NCBI GenBank assembly: GCA_002110485.1
Contig: MOWL01000045.1
Span: 310,001 to 374,000 of the forward strand
Reading direction: 5' to 3'
From: Emergomyces orientalis
Lineage: Eukaryota; Ascomycota; Eurotiomycetes; Onygenales; Ajellomycetaceae
Length of the DNA stretch: 64,000 nt
Numbering within the stretch: the stretch's first letter is position 1; every line of letters starts with the position of its first letter. Shown here piece after piece: positions 54,954 to 64,000 of the stretch. The translations under genes and the position numbers were made by a program. The notes under the pieces are model-generated. The model searched no databases. It was not told the DNA's origin and was given only the letters and a program-made list of their open reading frames with translations.

Positions 54954-55654
54954 GCCAAAAACCTCCATTTCCTTGTGACTTCTTCTAAATATTTTCTATC
55001 GAAATGCGGAGGTCGCCGATGATTGCTGTCGAAGTGGGATGAAGCTGTTTCTTGTTGGTAACTTTTTTTCCCCACGCTACAGCACATAAGCCACCAGTAA
55101 CTAACTTACACGCATTGCCGAAGAGAGGCAATAATTCCCGGCTACCGAACTACCCTATTTTTGCAGCTGTAAATTAGAGATCACGCAGTAAGGTTGGAGA
55201 TGGTAAAGCAAAGATCATTTAATCACTAAATAATATCTCCGATAATGCAATTGCGCCAGTTTCTTGTTTTTTATTTCTCCAACATCTTCTGGGCTCTTTG
55301 GCCTGCTTGGCTCGGCCGGCACAAAATTATTGATTTGTTTGATGTCATAGTTAGCTAGGTGGCTCATGCAGTCGATGCTCACTAACAAGCTAAAACAAGG
55401 CCATTGTCACTGTCTCAACCAATCGTGAACTGGCCAATCGCGCAATGCTGGCACTCGCTTGAAGATCAACTCAATATTGAGCCTATTCGAACTCACCTCA
55501 CGCCCCGCCACATTTAAAACATCAACAACAACATCAACAGCATCTGTCATCCAGGAGAGAAACGGAGAGTCTTCATACACTTCTTATACAGCTACAAATC
55601 TCGTTGATTTTGTTATTTTCAGCATCATAATCATCATATTGTGTATTATATATC
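54954..55654. other. Divergent spacer before the b561 gene
   Basis: About 700 bases. It holds the promoter of the cytochrome b561 gene and the outer part of the allantoicase promoter. Short CA-rich stretches occur just before the start codon. No gene recognised. Confidence 0.5.
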
Positions 55655-56604
55655 ATGGCTTCTGCAACAGGGGTTCCAGAGCAGCACCCCGCAACCATCA
55701 GCGGTAATGAAGAACATGAGCCACTGCTGGGCAGGCCGGGAGATGTTAGCCAGAAGGAAGACCAGGCACTGGTTACGAATTTGGTTACGGGTAGGGGATG
55801 CAGCTAAATATGGTCGTTGATGTATATTTCTATCTATGAACATGCATGCTGATGATGTCCGATGCAGGCACGGCAACTATTGCCCAGGCGGGGATTTGGA
55901 TCGTGAGTACATGATACGAGCTCCATACTAATATATATATATTGACCAGAGAATACAATATCCAGCTCGCTGCCCTCGTCTGGAATGGCATCTTTTCCCA
56001 CGATCTCATATTCTTCTCCCCACATCCAGTAAGCAAGCATCTAGCTATCTCTACGACATACACCTGCAGCTTACAGACTCTGACTAAAATTCAATCCCAG
56101 CTCCTCAATTCCACTGGCATACTCCTAACAACCCAGGCCATCCTCATCTTACAACCAACCCACACCTCCTCCCAAAAACGCCGCGGCACCCTAACCCACT
56201 TCGGCCTCCTCGCCCTCGCCAACCTCTGCTTCGTATCCGCTCTCATCATCATTGAGATAAACAAAGCCCCCCACCCAGAATACCGCTTTCACTCCATACA
56301 CGGTATCATGGGCCTCATCACTTACATCTTCATCTTCCTGCAGGCTCTCGTGGGTGCCGCACAGTATTTCTACCCTGTCTTTGCCTTTGGGAGTGTAGAC
56401 AATGGCAAGAAGATCTACAAATATCACCGGTTCAGTGGGTATGTGGTGTTTATGTTAGAACTGGCGACGGTGGCAGCTGCGACGCAGACGGATTATAACA
56501 AGGCTACGTTACACATTAGGCTCTGGGCGGTGTTGGTGGCCACGGTGCTGGTGCTGGGAGGAGTTGGGGCCAGGATTAAGAAACAGAAGATGAAGATTTT
56601 TTGA
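55655..56604 (+). CDS. Cytochrome b561-domain membrane protein
   Basis: Four exons: 55655-55790, 55868-55902, 55966-56028 and 56101-56604, joining to 245 residues. After a polar N-terminus (about 45 residues) there are about six hydrophobic spans. Histidines in typical b561 positions are seen in SHDLIFFSPHPLLNS, GTLTHFGLLAL, FHSIHGIMGL and YKYHRFSGY; four of these would hold two haem b groups. Family members pass electrons across membranes, often from ascorbate to ferric iron or similar acceptors. No DOMON or signal peptide is present. The acceptor of exon 3 could also be 24 bases upstream (55945, in frame, adding eight residues); 55965 was chosen because it keeps the first helix continuous. 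Confidence 0.82.
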
Positions 56605-58033
56605 TTTGAGGGATAAGATAGTTGGGATGGGAAGGTAGGATATTCCCATGATGAGGTTGATATGGATGGGGGAAAAGGGGAATGGAGGGGATATATCCTA
56701 ATTTCATATTTTCTCTTTTGGATATCGGCCTCCATGGATTGGAGTCGACTTCTGAAATTGAAACACGCTACGACTTGTGATGACTTCGGGAAAATGATGA
56801 CCATTTCTCAATAGTTGTTTTTGGATCTTTCTTTCGGATTTTATTTTTCTGGGGTTTTATGATGTCATCAATCAATCAGTTAACCGGAACTACTAACTAC
56901 GGAGTACGGACTAGTTAGCTGAATAATTATAAATTGAATAAATTGAATCAACAAATTGAAGTCATAAATAGTTAACAACTAACTAGTCTTTAGACTCATC
57001 TTTGGGGACTATGCTGCATCATCTTAAATTCTTCCATTTTTAGCCATTTCTTATTGTGGCAGCAGGCTTCAAAATGCGGATAACCTTCAAGTATGAAAAT
57101 ACTGTACAATGAAAGTGGCTTGAAATGCCAGATTGGCCCCACTGTACGTTAGTTCACTAACTTAGGAGCAGCTGATAGAAGCGGGGCGGGAGGCCTCTGG
57201 TGGGACACTGACAACAGCTCTGGGCCATCAACCCCTGCTCCCAGCATGGTACCATGCATGCTATATTGAATGATATTTACCTTGATCAGATTATCTAAAG
57301 CGGTAGAAGATATGTGCAGAGTAGCAGACTTTGTCTACCTGTATTTTTGCTACTAGTGGCTACATTAATGTTATAAATGTAGAAGATTTTAACAAAAGAT
57401 TAGTGATATGGTAAAAGAGCTCTACTAACAGTAGAGGACACTGATAGAGTAGAAGAGCATACTTGATGTATAGCTGTGCATACACTATTTTTTTTAAAAA
57501 AAAAAAATGAGGTCATTTTTGTGGATGTAATAACTAATGGCTGGGTAAAAGGTGCATTTATCAAACACTTTTAGTTACTGGCTGTCTAGTCGGCTGCTAC
57601 ACCATCTTCGCCCGCTCCAACAGAAAGATTGTAAAGAATATATATAAAATTCACCATGAAACAAGCTAAGACACAAAGCAATTCTCTTCAGCCCCTTGTC
57701 TCTCATTACAACGCAGATAAATACCTGAAAGGAGAAAAATACCAGCGAGCAAGCAAGCAAGGAACAAAAAGGCATTAGAAAAAACAAAAGAATAAACAAA
57801 CAAGTACTGAACAACGCATTGGAAAGGATAAAATGATAAACAAACAGGTAATGAACGGCGCATTGGAAACGAGGAAAGGACAAATGAAGAGGAACAAAAA
57901 AGTTCCAGCAGTGAGTAGTCTGCATACTCTGTTGAAGAAGCAGCGTCCTCCCATTTATCCATGAACACCGACTGGGGCATTTGGAGTATTTGCGCGAGAG
58001 TTGATGAGCTGCGTCACCATATATGGTCAGCTT
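56605..58033. other. Gene-poor AT-rich region
   Basis: About 1.4 kb without a supported gene. It contains a T8A12-type tract near 57489-57508 and the minisatellite listed separately. Confidence 0.55.
57748..57879 (+). repeat. Minisatellite, about three copies of a 44-bp unit
   Basis: Units starting at 57792 and 57836 align well (ATAAACAAACA..., ending in GCATTGGAAA and a purine-rich tail). A more diverged copy precedes them from about 57748. Confidence 0.65.
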
Positions 58034-59202
58034 CTAGCCTTTTAATGTTGGACGAGCTATGCGCGGATACGAGAAACAAACCTTTTCCACAAACTTGCTT
58101 TTCTTATTGCCTATTGCAACTTTATTTGCATTGATTCTCACTCGCTCTGGGGCATTAGCCATCAATGGCAGCCTGTTGTTGTCTGCCATCGCACCGAGAA
58201 CACCTTGACACATTGGGCCCAGCCTTTGAACTCCGTATGTGATAGCAGCTCGCAACTGGTCGGTGGTCGGATAGGCTTTGCGGGATTTCACATCATCTCA
58301 GTTTTTCACAACAGCATGAGCGATAAAGCCGAGGGCAACTCCAACCCAGTGGTTCGCTGCTGTCACGCCAGGCACACCCGGAAGTCCACGAAACTCGATC
58401 GTACCGCTGTTTTACATTCTGGAAATTCCAGAAACAGTACCGGTTGGCAAGTTCATCAAGTCTATGAAAAAGCAAGACGTGTGAATTAAATTGCCTCGGT
58501 CGCACTCGTTAAAAGCTGTGCTCCAAGAATTTTGAGGGACGCTCTCGTAGAGTTCCTTCCATCTTGCTATGTGTAGTGTGTTGGGCATGCAAAACGAATT
58601 CATTTTGCGTGAGGGGGGCATTATTTTAGCCAGCGCCGGGTCATAATATGACCCCCTTCATCACTTGTTTCAACTGCGCAGCGCCGAATCTCATGCCGGG
58701 GCCTGGGGAAACATGCACATGCACGGCGCACCCACTAGTCAACTCGATTTCAAAAATTGTGCCCTATGGCCTCAAGCACCACCCGATTTCCCCTCCAGTT
58801 ATCTGCAGTTTTTAAAATGCGAGATACGACCTCACATCTCCTTAAACGGTTAATGTATTGAGAAATATTTAATAAATGGAAATTCTGCTTAGGACTTACA
58901 ATAATCCTTCCTTTGGTCAAGCATCGCTTCATCAGCCACAGTCCATGTTGTGTAGGTATCAGTATTTAAAGTAGCTGGTATGTTGAGGGGGCCCAATAGT
59001 GCCACTACGGCCCGGCATATGATGAGACGATATTGGTTTTTACTGCTTCTGTACACTTCGTATCTTGGAACCCTCTATTTTTCGATTCACCAATGATTAT
59101 TTGCTTCGGTTTGAGCAGTAGCTCTAATTCAACACCAAAAGCAAGGAAGGAAAGAACAGTACTCGGAAACGGATGTGAATAAAGCAGGAAAACAAGAAGC
59201 AA
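58034..59202 (-). pseudogene. Decayed putative amidoligase gene (Amidoligase_2 type)
   Basis: On the minus strand, pieces of one protein appear in the right order but in different frames. They are FGVELELLLKPK (about 59139-59104), TTWTVADEAMLD (about 58935), CEVVSRILKTADNWRG (about 58830), TSGCAVHVHVSPG (about 58740), DPALAKIMPPSRKMNSF (about 58640) and SGTIEFRGLPGVPG (about 58405), then a C-terminal stretch to 58034. FGVELE, SGxHVHV and TVEFR are hallmarks of the amidoligase fold. Damage includes a frameshift at a T5 run near 58758, another near 58650, an in-frame TAA at 58414-58412 and a TGA at 58300-58298. A good donor (GTAAGT) near 58898 marks an old intron. Family assignment is from remembered motifs, so it is an inference, though several motifs agree. 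Confidence 0.72.
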
Positions 59203-60298
59203 GTTGGGGGATATTCAATAAAGTAGCCAAATATGGTGGAAACCAAGGAAGGAGCCAGATAGCGTGTTCAGTAATAGGAATTGTGGACTCTGCTGAAATG
59301 TGTTGCTTGTTAATGAAACAAATTTAAGTCCTCTGTTCTCATCATACGGGATTTCGATGGAATTATATATGCCCATTGACCCCGTCCGCGTAAAGTAGTG
59401 AGCAGAGCGCGCCCCTATCCTGTGGCATTCCCTACGCCACATCCCTCCTGCTTTCGTTCCCCTCAGATTTCATATTTGGTTGTTTTGAGGAGAACAAGTG
59501 GTCAGGAAACGTCAGTGTGATTGCATAATTAGCCGCCAGCATTCAGGAATGGAAACCTTTAAAATTCCGGCGCGTAACAAAGAAGAGCGCAAAATCATCA
59601 GAAATACTCATCAGCCCATGTATGAAGTGGAGGCGAAGGTTTGGACGCCTTGAAGCTCGACCTTAATGGCATGCAGGAGGAAATGTCACCGAAAGCCGGA
59701 GCAATGTTGGGGTCTGAGCTCATGACCCTGATTGGAGCAGAGACCCCTTCATCATCATGCACCCGAAAGAACATCCTTGAAAGTAGAATTATCAACCCTA
59801 CAGCTGCTGCGCAGCACCTGTTCAAATTATTGTCGTCGATCCCTCGCGCCAAATTTATAAAGTTAACGGTTGCTTGGACCGTGCACGGTTGCGCCCCACA
59901 GCGGGAGCGCTTAAACCAACCCAACGCTAAAGTGACAGCCCCAGCAAAACCCCACGTTCATCGGCGCCAGATTCTGCGTTTTTTCTCTCTTCGCCTACAA
60001 TATTCATATCATCAATAGCTTCAATAATTGAACGCTGGTTCAAATGAATCTTCTACCTTCTATACTTAAAATATTATTCAGACTTTTTAACCCGTGTTCA
60101 CGTTTTCAATCCAACCTTTCTCTGTTATTTCTTTTCGGGTATCTTCTGTCGTCCGATACTCCTAGGTCACTAGCTCATTCATTTCCACTCAATACAACAG
60201 GTATGCTTGCTTTTCGGCGGTACAAATTTTCTATACCATTGAGAGACCAGATATTAATATATGCGACAAGGGGAACGTTCTGAGAACTTGCAAAGCTG
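59203..60298. other. Gene-poor region
   Basis: About 1.1 kb. An open minus-strand frame at 59924-59598 (ends ...PPLHTWADEYF) has fairly protein-like composition and could be another remnant, but I cannot assign it. Nothing else supported. Confidence 0.45.
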
Positions 60299-60706
60299 AT
60301 GATACAGCAAGATATGCCTGGGGATCGTTTCCCGTGGACGGCTGAACAATGGGATCAAGCATGGAAAGACATCGAGAGAGGAGATACTGGACCTCACCTA
60401 ATATGTCCCATCATCATATCCGACGCCAGTCCCATCACATCGAAAAAAAAACTGGAAGAGATCACCGGACCTGTGACAGCAGAGCTGGAGTGGGCAGATG
60501 AAGGGTCACTCATGAGTGACACAGAAGATACGAATGCCGAGAAGCTCATGTATTGTACAGTCGAGGAAGAGCAATGGGATTTGATGAACAAAATCTCAAA
60601 GACGCGACTTGTTATGCTCTGGATTAATGGACAGAAGAGATATGGGTGGTTCGTGTTGCAGCCTGGTTCTGGAGACGACGCGGTCAATGGTGACTGGGAT
60701 AGTTGA
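60299..60706 (+). CDS. Small hypothetical protein
   Basis: An intact 135-residue ORF. It is rich in acidic residues and tryptophan (FPWTAEQWDQAWKDIERG; EEEQWDLMNKI; INGQKRYGWFVLQPGSG). There is no signal peptide or membrane span. A second in-frame Met five codons on (MPGDRFPW) is an equally good start. Normal, non-repetitive composition suggests a real gene, but it sits among pseudogenes and no family was recognised. Confidence 0.5.
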   Translation: MIQQDMPGDRFPWTAEQWDQAWKDIERGDTGPHLICPIIISDASPITSKKKLEEITGPVTAELEWADEGSLMSDTEDTNAEKLMYCTVEEEQWDLMNKISKTRLVMLWINGQKRYGWFVLQPGSGDDAVNGDWDS

Positions 60707-61312
60707 TAATTGGATTTGAGGTTTTGAATATATGTATCAGCACACTAAAGATAGGTAGACGGACTATGGGTTCTTTGATTTTTCTTGCTTAATCTCCGAG
60801 ACGAACGGGTATGTTGCAATATGTATGTACGATTCAAGCTGTTGCTCTGAGCAGGGTGATAATAATTCTCTGTTTCTCAAGATATTTCAAATTTCAAATA
60901 TTTTCTGATGTAAAATGCCGGGTTATTCTTATTTTGCAAACAAGCTACTACTCGCCGCAACTCCAGGCCATCAACTACCTAGATATGCATGAAATGGGGG
61001 GAATAGTCCCAGATATTAGTAACATGAAAGTCTGACAGTTTAACGATACAACAGATCTAATGATATCAAAAACCCCACATGTAGGCTTTTCGTATTTCAA
61101 CTTAGGAACACTACAGCAGGAGGCTTACTATTGAACTACCCATATCTGCAAAATATTCCTGCTAAATATAAATATGTTAAGGTGAACCTGTAGCCGCCCA
61201 CACGTGCACAGATCAAAAACAAATCGAAGCCATTTTCATTTCCGCTCACAACATCCCTGTTAGCCTTTAAACGCCTTACAATGTTTTTAGATAACTCCTG
61301 GTGCATTCTCGC
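60707..61312. other. AT-rich spacer
   Basis: About 600 bases with no supported feature. Confidence 0.5.
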
Positions 61313-62095
61313 AAGGTCATTATTGTATCATTGGCAAGAAGGTATCGAAGATCTGGAGACCTATTACGCTGGCGGCTACCATCCAACCCAGATTGGAGAC
61401 TGCTATCGCAGACAGCCGCTATGAGCGTATTCCCCAAGTTTGTTTCACTTCACACTCAGCATTGTGGGCTAACCTATATCCATCACAATGGCAGATTTAT
61501 TACACTCAAAATCATTTGTTGTCAGCGTTGTTCAACAAAGCACAAATCCTGCGCACCCTTGCTTCAGGGAAACGGAATCATCCAGGATGACCTTGAGCTA
61601 TTTCCTTTTTGGACGAATTGACTTCTCCGGATCTGAACAGCTGTCGTCGTTACTGTAACCGCGTGCCAGGGACGTTTGCGGACAATGAAGCAGAGCAAAT
61701 TTCTAGGAAGTTATCCCGGCATAATGACCCTTCGTTGATGCAGCGTCCTCAACGTTGGGTGCGCCGCAGAATATATATTCCAAGAGCATTAATCATCTGC
61801 TAAATTTGTGTTAATGAGATCCAAAAACCTCTTAAAATACCTATGAAACCATTGGATAGAACCGGTCGGCTCGAAGACGCCAGATGCTCTGTTGCCTCCA
61901 GCTGGGATCCTTCAATCACGCAGCTAGGTTGGAGATGACATCACTGAAGTCATACAGGATTTTGGGGGCAATCTTCTCACCGAGTACTAAAGCAGCAGCA
62001 CGGCCCAATCCTATTCGAACCCCTGAGTTTCTGTTCCATAGGTGCCTTGGCCCAGCTCTCAATTCCTGGGCTCTTGGATATACTTCTTTATAACA
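61313..62095 (+). pseudogene. Decayed SRPK-like protein kinase gene
   Basis: Plus-strand fragments in order but in shifting frames match the layout of SR-protein kinases. They are GIEDLETYYAGGYHPTQIGD (about 61338), RYERIPQV...SHSALWA (about 61422), NGRFITLKII with the VAIK-type lysine (about 61488), ILRTLASGKRNHPG (about 61547), a DFGGN motif (about 61952), and RTPEFLF...NSWALGY (about 62016-62085), equivalent to the APE and DIWALG motifs. The pieces are separated by stops and frameshifts, and no HRD-type catalytic loop was found. It cannot encode a working kinase. The match comes from remembered motifs; a translated search would settle it. Confidence 0.62.
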
Positions 62096-62755
62096 CGATT
62101 GGCGAATAAGATTTAATTTGAAATCGCGCAATTGCAGAGATATTCAGGACCCTGGGTAACCATCCCAAACAAGGGCGGGATCTCTTGACGATTTATTTCT
62201 TGAAGACAGATCATGCCCACGGTGCTTCGACCAGAACGCCCATGAGGGAGGCTGAGAAATATGGGCAGCGAGGGAGAATTTGGCCTGGATGGAATAGCTG
62301 ATGAGACGTTGAAGTCCAAGTTGGCATATGGCCCTATTCAACACATTCCTGCAAAAGACGCAGTTGCGTCAAAATGGATGCGAAGAAGAGGTCTGCCAAC
62401 CATAAACCATGACGTACAATCCTCTGACAGTGTCCTGGTGTCCCTGGTGCCGAGTTTTTCTACAAAATACTAGTAAGCTCCGAGGTTAGGTAGGATTACG
62501 GTTTATCAGGGGGTTAGAACAGCGAATAACATGGATTCATAGGTAAAATTGTATGTGATGAACGTGTCGATGGAAATAATGTGAAATCAGCGTCTGAATA
62601 TATGATTTCTGAATTCGATAATACTAGTGTTTATTTCGATATGTTTTCACTGATGCTAAATTTCGCCGACGCTCTCCGGCTAAATATTTTTCCATCTTCA
62701 ACATAGCAATATCTCACATCCATTACAACCACTTGTATAACACCATCGCCCCGCC
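62096..62755. other. Spacer and promoter of the seryl-tRNA synthetase gene
   Basis: About 660 bases. The left end may carry the last remains of the kinase pseudogene; the right end should hold the promoter of the next gene. No other feature seen. Confidence 0.5.
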
Positions 62756-64000
62756 ATGCCACCACCCCCAATCGCTGCAGTGAGGCGTCCCCACGTCTGC
62801 CTCAGCTGCAAACTCCACAGCAGGCGAATATTCACCATCTCTTCCCCGCTCCGGCGCGCGTTCTCCATCTCCCTTCGTAACCTATCATCAACTTCAGTAC
62901 ACACCTCATTGCGCCCACCTACAGCCCCGAAACCAACCCCGGACATCAAACACATCCGCGAAAATGCCGCTCTCTACTCCCAAAACTGCATTGACCGCAA
63001 TTACCATGACCTCGCCCAATTCCCATACGAGATCCAACGCCTCTCTGCAGAATCGCGCGAGTTACAAAACGCACTGCGAAGACCACAGCGCCAGATAAAA
63101 CAGATCGAATCCGCCATCGCAAAGCTCATGACCGCCTCCTCCAACCCACATTATGCAGATCCAGAGGAGAAACTGAAGCAAAAACAAAACGCAGAAGAAG
63201 AACTTTCCACCCTCCGCCTCTCCGCGCAGCATCTAAAAGACGAATCTCACCACCTTGCGACAACCCACGCAAATAACACCAAAGAAATTGAACGTCTCGC
63301 CCTCTCCCTCCCCAACCTCACCAGCCCGGAAACTCCTCCAGGTTCCGAACCCCGTCTCGTAAGCTACATAAACTACGACCCAAACGCTCCCCGAACCATA
63401 CCCACCCACGCCACCTCCCACGTCACCATTGGCACCGCCCTCAATCTACTAAACTTCACCAGCGCCTCCCTAACCAGTGGCTGGGGCTGGTACTACCTAA
63501 CCAACGAAGCTGCCCTGCTCGAACAAGCTCTAATCCAATACGCGCTCAGCGTCGCCTTACGACGCGGTTGGCAAGCTGTCTCCCCGCCTTCCCTCGTCTA
63601 CTCACACATTGCGCATGCCTGTGGGTTCCAACCGCGCGATGCGCATAACGAGCAGCAGATATATCATATCGAGCAGAGTGAGAGGGATGTAGCGCGTGGG
63701 AAACCCGGGCGGTGTATGGCGGGCACGGCGGAGATTCCACTGGCGGCGATGTTTGCAGGGCAGGAAATGGGAGGAAGGGGGAAGGGGAGTGGGAGTCATC
63801 AATTGCCGGTGAAGATGGTGGGTGTTAGTCGGTGTTTTAGAGCTGAGGCTGGCGCGAGAGGGGCGGATACGCGGGGGTTGTATCGCGTTCATGAGTTTAC
63901 GAAGGTGGAATTGTTCGGGTGGGCGATGCCGGATTCTGATGTTGAAACGGGAGGTGCTAGCACTACGTCTACGTCTATGTCGAAGTCAGAGGGCGAGGGT
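62756..64000 (+). CDS. DIA4: Mitochondrial seryl-tRNA synthetase (5' part, cut by window end)
   Basis: The frame is open from ATG 62756 to the last base (415 codons), so the gene continues beyond the window. The first ~45 residues are Arg/Ser-rich without acidic residues (RRPHVCLSCKLHSRRIFTIS; LRRAFSISLRNLSST), as expected of a mitochondrial import signal. Then comes DIKHIRENAALYSQNC, the usual start of the tRNA-binding coiled coil, whose two long helices span about residues 75-190. The catalytic core shows LTSGWGWYYLTNEAALLEQA, TAEIPLAAMFAG and class II motif 2 (SRCFRAEAGARGADTRGLYR followed by VHEFTKVELF). The enzyme charges mitochondrial tRNA-Ser. Motif 3 is outside the window. Confidence 0.92.
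   Translation, partial: MPPPPIAAVRRPHVCLSCKLHSRRIFTISSPLRRAFSISLRNLSSTSVHTSLRPPTAPKPTPDIKHIRENAALYSQNCIDRNYHDLAQFPYEIQRLSAESRELQNALRRPQRQIKQIESAIAKLMTASSNPHYADPEEKLKQKQNAEEELSTLRLSAQHLKDESHHLATTHANNTKEIERLALSLPNLTSPETPPGSEPRLVSYINYDPNAPRTIPTHATSHVTIGTALNLLNFTSASLTSGWGWYYLTNEAALLEQALIQYALSVALRRGWQAVSPPSLVYSHIAHACGFQPRDAHNEQQIYHIEQSERDVARGKPGRCMAGTAEIPLAAMFAGQEMGGRGKGSGSHQLPVKMVGVSRCFRAEAGARGADTRGLYRVHEFTKVELFGWAMPDSDVETGGASTTSTSMSKSEGEG

Noticed and set aside
1..64000. CRISPR arrays, bacterial operons, phage genes or rRNA genes
   Set aside because: None seen; gene structure is that of a fungal nuclear genome throughout.

Overview
The window looks like nuclear DNA of a filamentous ascomycete. 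Genes carry many short introns (about 50-110 nt, GTANGT-type donors, CTAAC-like branch points, YAG acceptors), and products such as a Bud7/Bch1 exomer subunit, Hir3, Brf1, allantoicase and a group X hybrid histidine kinase are fungal. Decayed amidoligase and SRPK-like kinase genes hint at Eurotiomycetes, possibly Onygenales (the dimorphic and dermatophyte order). That placement is inference. No prokaryotic features, CRISPR arrays or convincing tRNA/rRNA genes were seen.

Layout. 0-0.55 kb: 3' end of an unidentified gene. 1.1-4.0 kb (+): kinesin-6-like motor. 4.7-10.9 kb (-): Hir3 histone chaperone subunit. 11.4-14.0 kb (+): Bud7/Bch1. 15.5-16.6 kb (-): small acidic protein. 18.7-28.8 kb: nest of Ty1/copia retrotransposons. 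29.1-31.3 kb (+): Mus81 nuclease. 31.7-32.6 kb: an apparently frameshifted unknown gene. 33.4-37.2 kb (-): P1B copper ATPase. 38.8-41.5 kb (+): Brf1. 41.5-45.1 kb: long pyrimidine-rich spacer. 45.1-52.6 kb (+): 2404-residue hybrid histidine kinase. 53.5-54.6 kb (-): allantoicase. 55.7-56.6 kb (+): cytochrome b561-type protein. 56.6-62.7 kb: a gene graveyard with a broken amidoligase, a broken SRPK-like kinase and one small intact ORF. 62.8 kb to the end (+): mitochondrial seryl-tRNA synthetase, cut off by the window edge.

The best structural result is the retrotransposon nest. Element B (18733-28841) sits in a 5-bp target duplication, GCTAG. Its 3' LTR was later hit twice by family A: a full-length, apparently intact element (18779-23755, duplication GAACA) and a solo LTR in the opposite orientation (23811-23912, duplication GTATC). 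Removing both insertions restores a 104-bp LTR that matches B's other LTR base for base, so all three events look recent. A has one uninterrupted 1535-codon Gag-Pol. B has a Gag-Pol of the same length broken by two in-frame TGA codons.

The host genes are mostly housekeeping: histone deposition, DNA repair, Pol III initiation, Golgi-to-surface trafficking, copper transport, purine catabolism and mitochondrial translation. They are independent transcription units, not an operon. HIR3 and BUD7 share a 504-bp divergent promoter, and element B ends 308 bp upstream of the MUS81 start codon.
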